From IMG/VR virus record IMGVR_UViG_3300026484_000236, positions 1 to 64,000 of that record: 64,000 bases of DNA; one strand, given 5' to 3'. The DNA is from a virus. Of this stretch, positions 24,775 to 33,538 are shown in pieces. The first letter of the stretch is position 1, and the number at the start of each line of letters is the position of its first letter. The notes beneath the pieces were generated by a model. It was not told the origin of the DNA, ran no database searches, and saw only the letters and a list, made by a program, of their open reading frames with translations. The position numbers and the translations under genes were made by a program.

Positions 24775-25960
24775 ATAAATTAACTTTTGTAGTACTAGTG
24801 AGTACTAAATTCAATGCTGTTTTATCAGCTGAAACCGAAATTGGACAAATCTTTCCAAAGGTTTTTGGATGATTCTCAGTCCATGATTTTGGTAAACGAC
24901 CATCCGTAATAATACTAATATCTTGAGATATCTTATGTATTAATGAAGATGGGTAAGGAAGACTTAAATCATATAAGTTACCTCGGTGTAAATTCTTATT
25001 GAAACCTTTTGTCATAATACTGTTTTTATTCATACTTGCCAAAAAGTTTTGATTAGCTTTATCAATCGCTCCATAAAGTAATCTTACGTAAATTTCAAAA
25101 ACTGGTCTGACTAAATATTCCAAAAGAACAATTCTTCTATTATCTGGATCGGCCATATCAATTGGAGTTTCATTTAAATACAACTCAATAATTTTTTTAA
25201 ATATTTCTGGAAGTGTTCGCACTCCATAATAATTATCAAAAATATCTCTGTAGTATTCAAGCATTAAAAACTTGTCGAAGAAATCTGTTATAGTTCCTTC
25301 TTTTTCAAAGACCTCATAAAAGAAATCGGTTTTATGAAAACCAAAGAAATCAATTACTTTCTTTAATTCTTCTTTTGTAAATCTAAATGGATTTTCTCCA
25401 GTTTTCTTATGTATTAATCCATGCTCTGCCAAATATTCCAAATATTCTTCATCTTTATTAAAAAATATTTTTAAAAATAAAAGCATATCTATTTTTTTAT
25501 TTTTAAATTGAATTATCTTTTCATCATTAAAAATAAAAGTAAAGTTATAAACTGGGTTAATATTAGCAAATATTTTTTGCTCTTTATCTGATTCAACGTC
25601 TATTCTATCAATAGGGGCTTTTTCTAAAAATAACAATGGTACATAAACCATATTATTTAAAATAAAGAAATTATCTTTTATTAACTTTGGTACATAAATT
25701 TCGATTTTATTATCGAATTCTTTATATCGTTGGGTGACAATATAATTATCCATAAACGAATTATCTTTATTTATATACCCTGGTTGAACATCCTCCTTAG
25801 TTAATGTAAAATTATAATCTGGATTAAGTTCGTGAATCTTTGAAAATAGATCTATTAAAATTACCTCTAATTTACCTAAATCATGTTTTCTAAATTCTTT
25901 AATTAATAATTCTTCATTATCTTCTCTTGTGTCGTATTTACTGAAACTTACTAAGTTCAT
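24758..25960 (-). CDS. non-virion RNA polymerase, beta subunit N-terminal half
   Basis: 400 residues. The C-terminal part matches the end of the N-terminal half of bacterial beta: GFNKNLHRGNLYDLSLPYPSS, then WTENHPKTFGKICPISVSADKTALNLVLTSTT, equivalent to [22 protein letters not shown]. It should join the beta-C protein (19748-21766). The breakpoint, just after this rifampicin-region segment, is the same general place as in other phiKZ-like phages. The stop codon overlaps the next ATG. Start at 25960 overlaps the stop of a 45-residue gene. Confidence 0.85.
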   Translation of the reverse strand: MNLVSFSKYDTREDNEELLIKEFRKHDLGKLEVILIDLFSKIHELNPDYNFTLTKEDVQPGYINKDNSFMDNYIVTQRYKEFDNKIEIYVPKLIKDNFFILNNMVYVPLLFLEKAPIDRIDVESDKEQKIFANINPVYNFTFIFNDEKIIQFKNKKIDMLLFLKIFFNKDEEYLEYLAEHGLIHKKTGENPFRFTKEELKKVIDFFGFHKTDFFYEVFEKEGTITDFFDKFLMLEYYRDIFDNYYGVRTLPEIFKKIIELYLNETPIDMADPDNRRIVLLEYLVRPVFEIYVRLLYGAIDKANQNFLASMNKNSIMTKGFNKNLHRGNLYDLSLPYPSSLIHKISQDISIITDGRLPKSWTENHPKTFGKICPISVSADKTALNLVLTSTTKVNLFGKIL

Positions 25961-26097
25961 TAATTCTCCTCATTATTTATACTTGGATTAAAATTCTTAT
26001 CTAGAATTCTTCTTCCTACTCTAACTAGGTATTCCTCTATATCTTTTCTCCAAGCGTATATAATTAACGCTCCAAAACCTACACCACCTACATCCAT
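25960..26097 (-). CDS. small protein, 45 aa
   Basis: ATG at 26097 follows GAAGGAGATTAA, which is supplied by the end of the upstream small gene; the stop TAA overlaps the beta-N ATG. Sequence MDVGGVGFGALIIYAWRKD then a basic helix, so a short hydrophobic N-terminus and charged tail. Chain-like coupling to both neighbours supports it as real. Function unknown. Confidence 0.55.
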   Translation of the reverse strand: MDVGGVGFGALIIYAWRKDIEEYLVRVGRRILDKNFNPSINNEEN

Positions 26098-26259
26098 TTA
26101 ATCTCCTTCGAATTTAACATCCAATTTTTTATTTTTTCTTTTTTTTAAAGATTCCTCTAATATTTTAATCTGTTGTTTTTCAGAAATTAATCTTGCAGAA
26201 ATAACTTTAGATATACTATTTATACCATAATAATTTTCTCCTGGATATTCCGGGTTCAT
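26098..26259 (-). CDS. small protein, 53 aa, with KLDVKFEGD tail
   Basis: ATG at 26259 overlaps the TGA of the upstream gene and follows GAGGAGG. A helical Lys-rich middle leads to the tail KKLDVKFEGD. The tail matches those of at least eight other small proteins; its Glu-Gly codons also form the ribosome binding site of the next gene. Function unknown. Confidence 0.55.
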   Translation of the reverse strand: MNPEYPGENYYGINSISKVISARLISEKQQIKILEESLKKRKNKKLDVKFEGD

Positions 26260-26528
26260 ATTGCATCCTCCTCAAAATTAATACCAGGTGAAATCATGTC
26301 CTTTAATTTGGTTGGTTTTTTAACCCTATTTTCATCGCTCTTCCAATACATTTTTTTATAATACATAGTTTTAATACCATAATCATTATTTTCATTAAAC
26401 CAGTTATTATCCCACTCTCCTCGATATGTTTCAAAATTTAAGAAATTTACTTTATTTTGAACACTGTCTATAATACCTTCTAATATTTTAGAGGTATCTG
26501 ATTCATCTAAATTTGTATAATCATTCAT
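26256..26528 (-). CDS. small protein, 90 aa, with INFEEDA tail
   Basis: The longest frame begins at a TTG inside the upstream tail, but the ATG at 26528 (MNDYTNLDES) sits six bases after GAGGAGG and is the likely start. Trp-rich middle (YRGEWDNNWFNEN). It ends ISPGINFEEDAI, where the DNA of the last 20 codons nearly repeats that of the end of the upstream gene. Function unknown. Confidence 0.55.
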   Translation of the reverse strand: MNDYTNLDESDTSKILEGIIDSVQNKVNFLNFETYRGEWDNNWFNENNDYGIKTMYYKKMYWKSDENRVKKPTKLKDMISPGINFEEDAI

Positions 26529-26928
26529 ATGCATCCTCCTCAAAATTAATTTTTAATTTCTTTGGTTTTTCTGATTTATCCGATAATAAACTCTCGGGTA
26601 ATTTAAATTCGATAGAAATAAATTGATTTAAGTCAGATGTTTCTGGAGTTATTTCAACCTCATCTAGTGCTATAAAATTTGGACTTAACCCTCTATTATA
26701 AGATCGTATTGAAGAAGTTGGTCTAATGGTACTAGTATTTATTCCAATACCTGAACCATATGTACTATTTAATATCATTTTTTTTATCGTATGTTCCGAA
26801 TACATTCTTCCATTTTTATTCGAAGCGATTACCCCACCATTTTGATCAATATCATTATTATTTATAAGATTGGACCATTGCTGATAAATATCAAAAAATT
26901 TGGATCGATCTATTCCACCATCCTGCAT
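26521..26928 (-). CDS. unknown protein, 135 aa, with KLKINFEEDA tail
   Basis: Start at 26928 follows AAAGGAGATTAA. Gly/Ser/Asn-rich middle, then an acidic strand-rich part and the tail KPKKLKINFEEDAYE. The tail is the same type as in neighbouring genes and resembles the N-terminus of the virion RNA polymerase beta (KIKINFENE). Function unknown. Confidence 0.6.
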   Translation of the reverse strand: MQDGGIDRSKFFDIYQQWSNLINNNDIDQNGGVIASNKNGRMYSEHTIKKMILNSTYGSGIGINTSTIRPTSSIRSYNRGLSPNFIALDEVEITPETSDLNQFISIEFKLPESLLSDKSEKPKKLKINFEEDAYE

Positions 26929-27855
26929 TTAATCTCCTTTTAATTTTTTAATTGCCTCCAAAGCTTCTAATTTAGTTTTATCTTTAATATTTAAAATTTT
27001 TTCGGGTTGTTTAAATTTATATAGGTATTGGTCTATAACCGATTCCATATTTTGATTATTTACGCAACTTCTACATGGTCCAAGCACTTGGCTAATATCT
27101 ACTTTCATACTATTCATATTTTCCATATTTTCTATAGAAATTTCGGCCAAATCTATAATAGTACTGCATGCATCATATTCTCCAAAAACTACTTTACCAT
27201 CCTCTTTAATCAATGGCTTACAAAAACTAGTCAAACTATGAGTTTTAACATAATCGATGGCTTTAAATAATTCTCCATTATACTCACTTAATGAATTATA
27301 CATATTAAAACATGCGGGGCTTTTTCGCTGAGCGATAAAAGAAACTTCTTTTATCTTATCAATATTTTTTAAAGCTCTACCAACTGGTATAATACCATGA
27401 TCCAAAGTTTCACATAATACCATACGACTTTCTACATCATCTCCATATTTTTTTTTAATTTTATCAAATTTTTTATTTAGAAACTTAACTCTTTCATCAT
27501 GATCTTTATAAATTCCTTTTACTGATGTAAGTTGAATTAAAAGATTTGGATATTTTTGCATAAGTTTTAAAACTTTTTTTAATTGTTCCTTATTATAAAA
27601 ACCATCACCATTCGTAATAATAGTAATTGGTCTTGGACTAAAAGCTTTTAAAACTTTTTTAAGAATTTTAATAAATTCCGGATGTTCTGTCGGTTCACCA
27701 CCACTTAATTGAATAGTAGTCGTTAGGGGCGCTAATTCAGCAAATCTAATCATTTTATCTATAATTTCCATTGTAGCATGCTTACCCTTAGTAGTGCTAT
27801 CTTGCATACAATGCATGCATCCCATATTACAATAATTTGTAATTCTAAATACCAT
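26929..27855 (-). CDS. radical SAM enzyme with C-terminal Cys cluster (SPASM/twitch-like)
   Basis: 308 residues. The cluster motif C-N-M-G-C-M-H-C lies at residues 8-15, followed by QLSGGEPTEHPEF (the GGE segment) and TIITNGDGF. The C-terminal third holds further cysteines (SFCKPL, YDACST, GPCRSC) at the spacing expected for an auxiliary cluster of the SPASM or twitch type, used by enzymes that modify peptides or proteins. The substrate is unknown. It is not QueE-like. The tandem-repeat protein at 6741-7481 or the tagged small proteins around it are conceivable substrates. Start follows AAAGGATAAGAA. Confidence 0.75.
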   Translation of the reverse strand: MVFRITNYCNMGCMHCMQDSTTKGKHATMEIIDKMIRFAELAPLTTTIQLSGGEPTEHPEFIKILKKVLKAFSPRPITIITNGDGFYNKEQLKKVLKLMQKYPNLLIQLTSVKGIYKDHDERVKFLNKKFDKIKKKYGDDVESRMVLCETLDHGIIPVGRALKNIDKIKEVSFIAQRKSPACFNMYNSLSEYNGELFKAIDYVKTHSLTSFCKPLIKEDGKVVFGEYDACSTIIDLAEISIENMENMNSMKVDISQVLGPCRSCVNNQNMESVIDQYLYKFKQPEKILNIKDKTKLEALEAIKKLKGD

Positions 27856-27876
27856 TTCTTATCCTTTGGTTTTTAA

Positions 27877-28209
27877 TTAGTCAAATTTAATTTTTAACTT
27901 ATATATGTTTTTTTTAAAAAGTATTTTACCACCATCGTTTTTACATTTTCCAACAATACTTCTCCATTCCCTGTGGACTGCGTGTAATTCAATTGATTTT
28001 ATAAAACCCAATCTTTCATATTTATTACTCCAATTTATATGAGTATTAAAAATTTCACCAATATCCGAATTATTATTAACCTTTTCAAATATCTGTTCTA
28101 ATGTTATATTATTATTATAATCGCCTCCTTCAATTAAAATTCTTCTTAAAACCTCTAAATTTGAAAAATGGTGTATAATATAATCCATAAAATATATGTT
28201 CTCTCCCAT
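27877..28209 (-). CDS. small protein, 110 aa, with KLKIKFD tail
   Basis: Start at 28209 follows AAAAAGGATTATAT. Helical N-terminus (FMDYIIHHFSNLEVLRRIL), a middle NTHINWSNKYERLGFIKSIEL and VHREWRSIVG, then KNIYKLKIKFD at the end. Spaced Trp and tail place it with the family represented at 39410-39781. Function unknown. Confidence 0.55.
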   Translation of the reverse strand: MGENIYFMDYIIHHFSNLEVLRRILIEGGDYNNNITLEQIFEKVNNNSDIGEIFNTHINWSNKYERLGFIKSIELHAVHREWRSIVGKCKNDGGKILFKKNIYKLKIKFD

Positions 28210-28233
28210 ATATAATCCTTTTTTTATTTAAAT

Positions 28234-28262
28234 AACTATTCATAGTACCACTATGAATAGTT
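28234..28262 (-). terminator. 13-bp palindromic hairpin AACTATTCATAGT
   Basis: A perfect stem with a 3-base loop lies between the 63-residue gene and the next gene. Stem and flanks are nearly identical to the element at 893-919, including TAACTATCTTTAGCTATC beside it, so this is a repeated genome element rather than a chance hairpin. Confidence 0.6.
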
Positions 28263-28270
28263 AACTATCT

Positions 28271-28462
28271 TTAGCTATCGAACTTAATATCAATTTTCCC
28301 TTTTTTTATTTCAGGTTTTCCTAAAAAAGAAACTGGATCTTTTTGTATTATATCAATAGCCATATCTAGCATAATTCGTCTTTGTTCTTGTGTTGCCTGT
28401 TCCATATCTACATTTTTAAGCATCGATATTCTATCATTTAATGAACCTTCCGGAGATACCAT
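28271..28462 (-). CDS. small protein, about 63-76 aa, with KIDIKFDS tail; start uncertain
   Basis: The ATG at 28462 (MVSPEGSLNDRI) has no ribosome binding site. The frame stays open upstream, through ISTSFNDLDILLK, to about 28506, inside the end of the beta'-C gene, with ATT codons but no ATG, so a rare ATT start or coupled reinitiation is possible. The C-terminus KKGKIDIKFDS is the shared tail. The last codons are part of the repeated palindrome element. Function unknown. Confidence 0.5.
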   Translation of the reverse strand: MVSPEGSLNDRISMLKNVDMEQATQEQRRIMLDMAIDIIQKDPVSFLGKPEIKKGKIDIKFDS

Positions 28463-28496
28463 TTTTAAAAGAATATCTAAATCATTGAAAGAAGTA

Positions 28497-30545
28497 CTAA
28501 TAATACATCTCTAGTAGTTCATTGTACATATGTCCGGTTCCATCAGTACTAGAATTTTCATTTTTATAAACATTAGCAATGGCTCTATTACTAAAATTAT
28601 AAAATATTGATAATTTTGGATCAAGTTTTTCAATAATATTTTTTAAAGCAATTTGTGTAGTTGCTGGTTTATCAGAATACTTACATATATTACCATCTTC
28701 GTCATAAAAAATAAGACTAAGAATCATTTCAAAATAAACACTAAGTAAATCATTTTGTGTAATTACTTCTACTAAAGAATTATAGATTTCACTAGGAACT
28801 ATAAATTTGTCATCTTTTCTATTTTTATCTATAAGTGATACAATACTGGTAAGAATTTTTACAGAGTCATCATTATATGGTAAGTTAATTACTTTTAATA
28901 CTAACGAAGTATATTCTCCTTTTTCAGTATCTTTATAATCAGTTGTAGTTATTTCTAAATCACTTTCGTTATATTTAGTAAATAAATATTCTATAAGTAC
29001 TTCTGTATTTTCCTTAGCTGTTTCAATTATGGTTTCATCTGGTTTAGCTATAATTTTAGAATCTTTTAAAATATCTAAAACTTTATAATTTAATTCCGTA
29101 ATAAAAGCTCCACCAAAGTGGTGCGCTCTAAGAACAGATTGAATAATACCCTCTGCTATATAACTACCAAGACTTGCTCCAACATGTTTAGAAGTAGGAG
29201 TTTTCTTACCAAAACATTTTTTACAAATACCGAATGTCGGTACTTGACATTTTCGCGGTGAATACATTCTCCAACTTTGTCCAATCATTTCACTAAAATA
29301 ATCTCTCCAATCTTTACACTCTGTTTCTATATCGATATAAAAATCTTTTTTTGTTTCTTCATTTATAAACCAACGATGATTTAATGATTTAAGATGATCC
29401 TTATCTTTAATTTCGATATCTATTGTTTTACGTTCATCTATTGGAACTTCAGCTTGACAATCTTCAATATCATATTCAAAATGTAAAATACCAGTACTGA
29501 AGAAAAATTTTCTTTGAAGTTCGCCACCTCTAGGAATACTATCTTGTCTCTGCATTAATGCTAATCTTGCACTATCTCCAGTTTCATAATATTCTTTTTG
29601 AGTTAAACCATCAAGCAAGGAATGCTCGATATTTCTTGGAATAGCTTTACCATAGATATTGGTAGGAATTCCCGTATTACTCGCTGCTTTTAATAATTGA
29701 ACTGATTTCAATCTTGCTCCAGAATCTGAAACACGATGAAGAATATTATCTGGATTCTTTTTAACTTCTGGTCCAACATAATCTTCGAATAGTACCATAT
29801 TTTGATGAAAAGCTAAATACGGTTCGTTCTGAATAAGATTCTTTTTATATTCTGTAATTTTTTCAGAATTTACAGCAAAGTCATTTAAATTAAAACTAGG
29901 GTTACAATAATCTATAGTTGTCCCAATCTCCATTAAAAATTTATCTAATTCATGTCCAAGATTCCATAATTCGTCTGATCTACCATTCGCTTTCAAATCT
30001 TTATAAAATCTCCACAGTAATTTAGTAAGATTTTTTTTATTTAAAATTTCAAAACTATGGTAAATGATAAAGTCATCTGAGGTTTCGTCCCAATCGGCAG
30101 GATGTAAACATCTATTAATTAACCAATCAGATAAAGTAAGAGTTATATCTAAATTATCAATTGATATTACTAAATTATTTTCTTTAATACTATCGAAATT
30201 TATATATTTTTCTCTAAGTTCAGCGAAGTCTTTTACAATTACTTCTATTTCTCCCAAAGCTAAAGCATTTTCTCCAAAATCAGTATCAAAATTATATCCT
30301 ATATTTTGATATGCCACTTTTGTATACATATAACTAGCATATATAGCTTCATGTTCGAAATCAAATAATAACGAATCTCTTTGTTCAAATTCAATATTGT
30401 TATTTACAAACATATGTGCAAAATCGTGCTTTGCTTCTTCGGAATGTAAAGCCGCTGCAATAACATTATCACCATCATAATCATGGTTGTGAAGCACTGA
30501 TGTTAAGTTAGATAACTCCATTACTCTATTTTTTCGTATTTCCAT
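28497..30545 (-). CDS. non-virion RNA polymerase, beta' subunit C-terminal part with catalytic loop
   Basis: 682 residues from the ATG at 30545, which follows AAAGGAAAATTA and overlaps the upstream stop; the in-frame Met six codons earlier is less likely. Residues 19-26, HNHDYDGD, are the magnesium-binding N-A-D-F-D-G-D loop with Asp22, Asp24 and Asp26. TFGICKKCFGKKTPTSKHVGAS corresponds to the second zinc site and the G-x-x-V-G-I-I-A-A-Q-S region, leading to RAHHFGG (trigger loop region start). The protein therefore starts a few residues before the active-site loop; the N-terminal part is at 33614-35155, with about 3 kb of inserted genes between. Confidence 0.88.
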   Translation of the reverse strand: MEIRKNRVMELSNLTSVLHNHDYDGDNVIAAALHSEEAKHDFAHMFVNNNIEFEQRDSLLFDFEHEAIYASYMYTKVAYQNIGYNFDTDFGENALALGEIEVIVKDFAELREKYINFDSIKENNLVISIDNLDITLTLSDWLINRCLHPADWDETSDDFIIYHSFEILNKKNLTKLLWRFYKDLKANGRSDELWNLGHELDKFLMEIGTTIDYCNPSFNLNDFAVNSEKITEYKKNLIQNEPYLAFHQNMVLFEDYVGPEVKKNPDNILHRVSDSGARLKSVQLLKAASNTGIPTNIYGKAIPRNIEHSLLDGLTQKEYYETGDSARLALMQRQDSIPRGGELQRKFFFSTGILHFEYDIEDCQAEVPIDERKTIDIEIKDKDHLKSLNHRWFINEETKKDFYIDIETECKDWRDYFSEMIGQSWRMYSPRKCQVPTFGICKKCFGKKTPTSKHVGASLGSYIAEGIIQSVLRAHHFGGAFITELNYKVLDILKDSKIIAKPDETIIETAKENTEVLIEYLFTKYNESDLEITTTDYKDTEKGEYTSLVLKVINLPYNDDSVKILTSIVSLIDKNRKDDKFIVPSEIYNSLVEVITQNDLLSVYFEMILSLIFYDEDGNICKYSDKPATTQIALKNIIEKLDPKLSIFYNFSNRAIANVYKNENSSTDGTGHMYNELLEMYY

Positions 30546-32002
30546 TAATTTTCCTTTGTCCAAATATATTTAAGATGTCCTGCATCCCAGATTTTTCTAT
30601 AGCCGCTATTTAAAACAATTTCTTCTTCCGTCAAATCATCCGAATAATTTTCTTTAAATTCTTCCAAGTTTTTTAGTTTATGTTTTTGAAACTGACTCCT
30701 ATGTATCATATGTAATTTCCAATCGGATGGTTTAAAATAATAATAACTTGGTTTAGTTTTTTCAATAAAAGAAAAATTAAGGATATCATAAATATTATTT
30801 TTATTTACCCATCTACAATTACCATATGTTAATATATTTCTAGGATTATAGTGTCTAATAAAATATTTAAATAGTTTACTAGCTCCACCAACAATTAAGG
30901 TATTTTTTAAAGAAGCTGACCGAATTAATTCCCAATCAATTTTCTTATTAAATCGAGGTTTTCCAAACGTCATAATGGAAACTAATTCGTTTTCAAAATA
31001 TAATCCTAATTTAATATTAGAATATGCATACCCTTGTAAATGATTTTCCTCTAAAAATTGTTTGGCTATTTTAGAGGAAATTTCTTTTATTTTACATTTT
31101 CGAGCAAATATTTTTCTTGAAAATAAACCTAATTTTAATAATATTTTAGATTCCCATATACTTTTTAAATTTTCATCTGATAATTCATTTTCATTTATTT
31201 GAAATAAATGAATATTTTTTTTATAAGATTCCTCTACCTTAATAGAATGTCTTGATAACTGATGTTGTTTATTATCTTCTCCTCCATAACTATGCCAATA
31301 TACTCCATTAGTTTCTATAGCAAAATTATAATCTGGTAAGTAAAAATCTAATTCAGTTCCATTAGAAAGTATTTTGCGACTATTTTTTAAAATAGTTGCT
31401 TTTATACTATTATTTAAAATATCCTGTATTACTTGTTCGGTTGTTCCAGGATTACCAAGGGTTGTCTTTACATCCAACCCAAACCTTCTTATATATTTTT
31501 GAGCAGTTCCTTTTTTTATACCAAGAATATTTTCTATTTTTGTATAATCGCACTCATTAGTCCCATCCTTTTCTATTAAAAATTCTTTTATAAATAATTC
31601 CTTATTTAATAGATACTTGGCATTTTCTCCATAGAGTTTTTTTAACTTAGTCTCGGTTTGTTTATATCTACTTGCATCTGAGAATTTTTCTTTACCAATA
31701 TTAGCTAAATAAGAACTTCCCTTTTTGCAATTTAAACTACAGAAACTTCCAGGACGAGAATTAGCTAAATTTACCATTTTATTACAATTGTCTCCTTTAC
31801 ATTGTAAATCATCTTTAGAATATTGATTTAAATAAAATGAAACTTTTGAACGGATATCAGTTTTTATATCTTGAATTTCATTTAATTTTAATTCGGTAAA
31901 ATAATTTTCAACCGTTTCTTTTTCCTCAATTGTTATATTTTTTAATAAACTGGAATTTAATATTCCACGTTTATCAAAATATTTTTCAAAGGTGTAGTTC
32001 AC
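30545..32002 (-). CDS. homing-endonuclease-like protein with zinc finger and Vsr/EDxHD-like domain
   Basis: 485 residues starting with GTG behind AAAAAGGAGAGTAA. Residues 80-110 hold a zinc-finger-like C-x4-C ... C-x3-C (LQCKGDNCN, SFCSLNC). A helix-turn-helix-like stretch precedes the nuclease core ELDFYLPDYNFAIETNGVYWHSYGG, typical of Vsr-related EDxHD homing enzymes (the I-Bth0305I kind); a long C-terminal domain follows. It abuts the beta'-C gene exactly where beta' is split before its catalytic loop. A truncated relative of its N-terminus is encoded just upstream at 32015-32386. Confidence 0.7.
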   Translation of the reverse strand: MNYTFEKYFDKRGILNSSLLKNITIEEKETVENYFTELKLNEIQDIKTDIRSKVSFYLNQYSKDDLQCKGDNCNKMVNLANSRPGSFCSLNCKKGSSYLANIGKEKFSDASRYKQTETKLKKLYGENAKYLLNKELFIKEFLIEKDGTNECDYTKIENILGIKKGTAQKYIRRFGLDVKTTLGNPGTTEQVIQDILNNSIKATILKNSRKILSNGTELDFYLPDYNFAIETNGVYWHSYGGEDNKQHQLSRHSIKVEESYKKNIHLFQINENELSDENLKSIWESKILLKLGLFSRKIFARKCKIKEISSKIAKQFLEENHLQGYAYSNIKLGLYFENELVSIMTFGKPRFNKKIDWELIRSASLKNTLIVGGASKLFKYFIRHYNPRNILTYGNCRWVNKNNIYDILNFSFIEKTKPSYYYFKPSDWKLHMIHRSQFQKHKLKNLEEFKENYSDDLTEEEIVLNSGYRKIWDAGHLKYIWTKEN

Positions 32003-32014
32003 TTACTCTCCTTT

Positions 32015-32386
32015 TTATCTCATCACTTTTCTACAATTACTAGAACAATAACTCTCAGGAATATTATGTTTAAGCCAAACTAAATTTTCACATATTTTAT
32101 TATTACATTGTAAATCGTCTAACGAGTACTCAAAAAAATAACATATACATTTCAATTGAAAAAGATCATTATATATATTATTAAATATTTCATCATCTAA
32201 CCAACTAATATTTTCATCCCAATATAATTTAATTTCCTGAACTAAATCACAATCATTTTTAATTAATTTTAAATATCGTGGAACAAAGTCCCCATTACGA
32301 TCTGTAAATTTAATAAAATTTTCTAATTTATCATCAGGTATTAAATTCAACAATCTTTTTTTATTATGGTTTATATTGTTAATCAT
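32015..32386 (-). CDS. truncated paralogue of the homing-endonuclease N-terminal zinc-finger region
   Basis: 123 residues. The end YSLDDLQCNNKICENLVWL ... ESYCSSNCRKVMR repeats the zinc-finger region of the next gene (YSKDDLQCKGDNC ... SFCSLNC) and then stops, with no nuclease domain. It may be a decayed or separately kept DNA-binding fragment. Its ATG overlaps the end of the upstream gene. Confidence 0.6.
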   Translation of the reverse strand: MINNINHNKKRLLNLIPDDKLENFIKFTDRNGDFVPRYLKLIKNDCDLVQEIKLYWDENISWLDDEIFNNIYNDLFQLKCICYFFEYSLDDLQCNNKICENLVWLKHNIPESYCSSNCRKVMR

Positions 32387-32873
32387 TTCGTTGTTTTACC
32401 GCCTCTAATAATATATCTTTATACTTATTAGCCAATTGACTTTTCTCAACGTTTGGTCTAATTCCAGAATCGGGATGGCATATTTTTTGTACTTCTTTCC
32501 ATCTATATTTTATTTCATATTTAGTAACTTCTTCTATTTCATAAAAATCATAAAACTCCATAGCCGAAATAATTTCATTTTTTGAAATTTTTGATTTTTC
32601 TTTAACTTTTTGCTCTATATAATCCACTATTTTATTATAGAGTTTATTTCCAAAAATAAACCATTTTGGTTTATTTTTTCTGGCTAATTCAAAATTTTGG
32701 AAGTTTAAAATATGATTGAATAATTTATATATTCCATAAAAAAGAATACCAAAAATAATCACTAAACCAAATAAAATAGCCAACGATACCGTCCAAAAAT
32801 AAATGACCAGTATTATAAAACTCCACGAAATAAATTCGCGTGTCCATTTATTTAAAGTATTGTCCTGTTTCAT
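32379..32873 (-). CDS. membrane-anchored J-domain-like protein
   Basis: 164 residues. Residues 12-50 form two closely spaced hydrophobic helices (FISWSFIILVIYFWTVSLAILFG and following). The C-terminal 50 residues read YRWKEVQKICHPDSGIRP ... NKYKDILLEAVK, with the HPD loop between two helices that defines J domains, though it is short. It could recruit host or phage Hsp70 to the membrane. Its place inside the region inserted between the beta' halves is odd for a core gene. Confidence 0.55.
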   Translation of the reverse strand: MKQDNTLNKWTREFISWSFIILVIYFWTVSLAILFGLVIIFGILFYGIYKLFNHILNFQNFELARKNKPKWFIFGNKLYNKIVDYIEQKVKEKSKISKNEIISAMEFYDFYEIEEVTKYEIKYRWKEVQKICHPDSGIRPNVEKSQLANKYKDILLEAVKQRND

Positions 32874-32874
32874 A

Positions 32875-33123
32875 TTAAGCTCTTATACTCACTCTAACGA
32901 AGTGATTATTATAATCCTCTGGGATATTAAATAATTCTCTTCCGTAACTTGTTATATCAACATCATTAAAAGTAACAATATTGTTTATAATATTACTACC
33001 TCGTCTAAATGTATCAAATACTTTTTTATCATTTAAATATAAATGACCTGATTTTAATTCGAGATTTTCTCTAATACTAAATGGATATTCTTTTCCATCT
33101 ATTACATAAATAGCATCTGTCAT
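32875..33123 (-). CDS. unknown small protein, 82 aa
   Basis: The in-frame Met at 33147 lacks a ribosome binding site; the ATG at 33123 (MTDAIYVIDGKEYPF) follows AAAAGGAATAAC. Beta-rich. It overlaps the end of the preceding gene by four bases. Function unknown. Confidence 0.55.
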   Translation of the reverse strand: MTDAIYVIDGKEYPFSIRENLELKSGHLYLNDKKVFDTFRRGSNIINNIVTFNDVDITSYGRELFNIPEDYNNHFVRVSIRA

Positions 33124-33341
33124 GTTATTCCTTTTATATTTATACAACCAAAATTTTCACAGGTTGTTTTTATTGTTTTACTTTTATTACCAAAAATATA
33201 TTCTATTAAAAGAATATTAGTAATTGGATTCCAATAAAAATCATGTTTTTTATCAAGTGCCCATTTTTTATCAACCGTTATGGTTATACCATCTCCATTT
33301 GAAAAAGTCTCTATAAAATATTTTTTGGTCTCGATATTCAT
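33120..33341 (-). CDS. unknown small protein, 73 aa
   Basis: Beta-rich with Lys and Asn (TITVDKKWALDKKHDFYWNPITN). The stop of the upstream gene and its ATG at 33341 overlap. No family is recognised. Confidence 0.5.
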   Translation of the reverse strand: MNIETKKYFIETFSNGDGITITVDKKWALDKKHDFYWNPITNILLIEYIFGNKSKTIKTTCENFGCINIKGIT

Positions 33342-33538
33342 TATTCTACCAATTCAATATCGGATATTAATTTATCCAATGCATCTCGAAGTTCTTTAGC
33401 TTCTTTTATATTTAGATAAGTATCCGGACAAGAATCATCTATATTTGATTCAAATGATTCCATATTTGGAAAATCAATCTCTTCCAAACATGGATTTACT
33501 TCAGTTGGACTTATTTTTTCAAGAACTATTAATTTCAT
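33341..33538 (-). CDS. unknown small acidic protein, 65 aa
   Basis: ATG at 33538 (MKLIVLEKIS) follows GGGAGGAAAAAGA; an upstream GTG-type start is less likely. Acidic, with a C-terminal helix EAKELRDALDKLISDIELVE. Function unknown. Confidence 0.5.
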   Translation of the reverse strand: MKLIVLEKISPTEVNPCLEEIDFPNMESFESNIDDSCPDTYLNIKEAKELRDALDKLISDIELVE

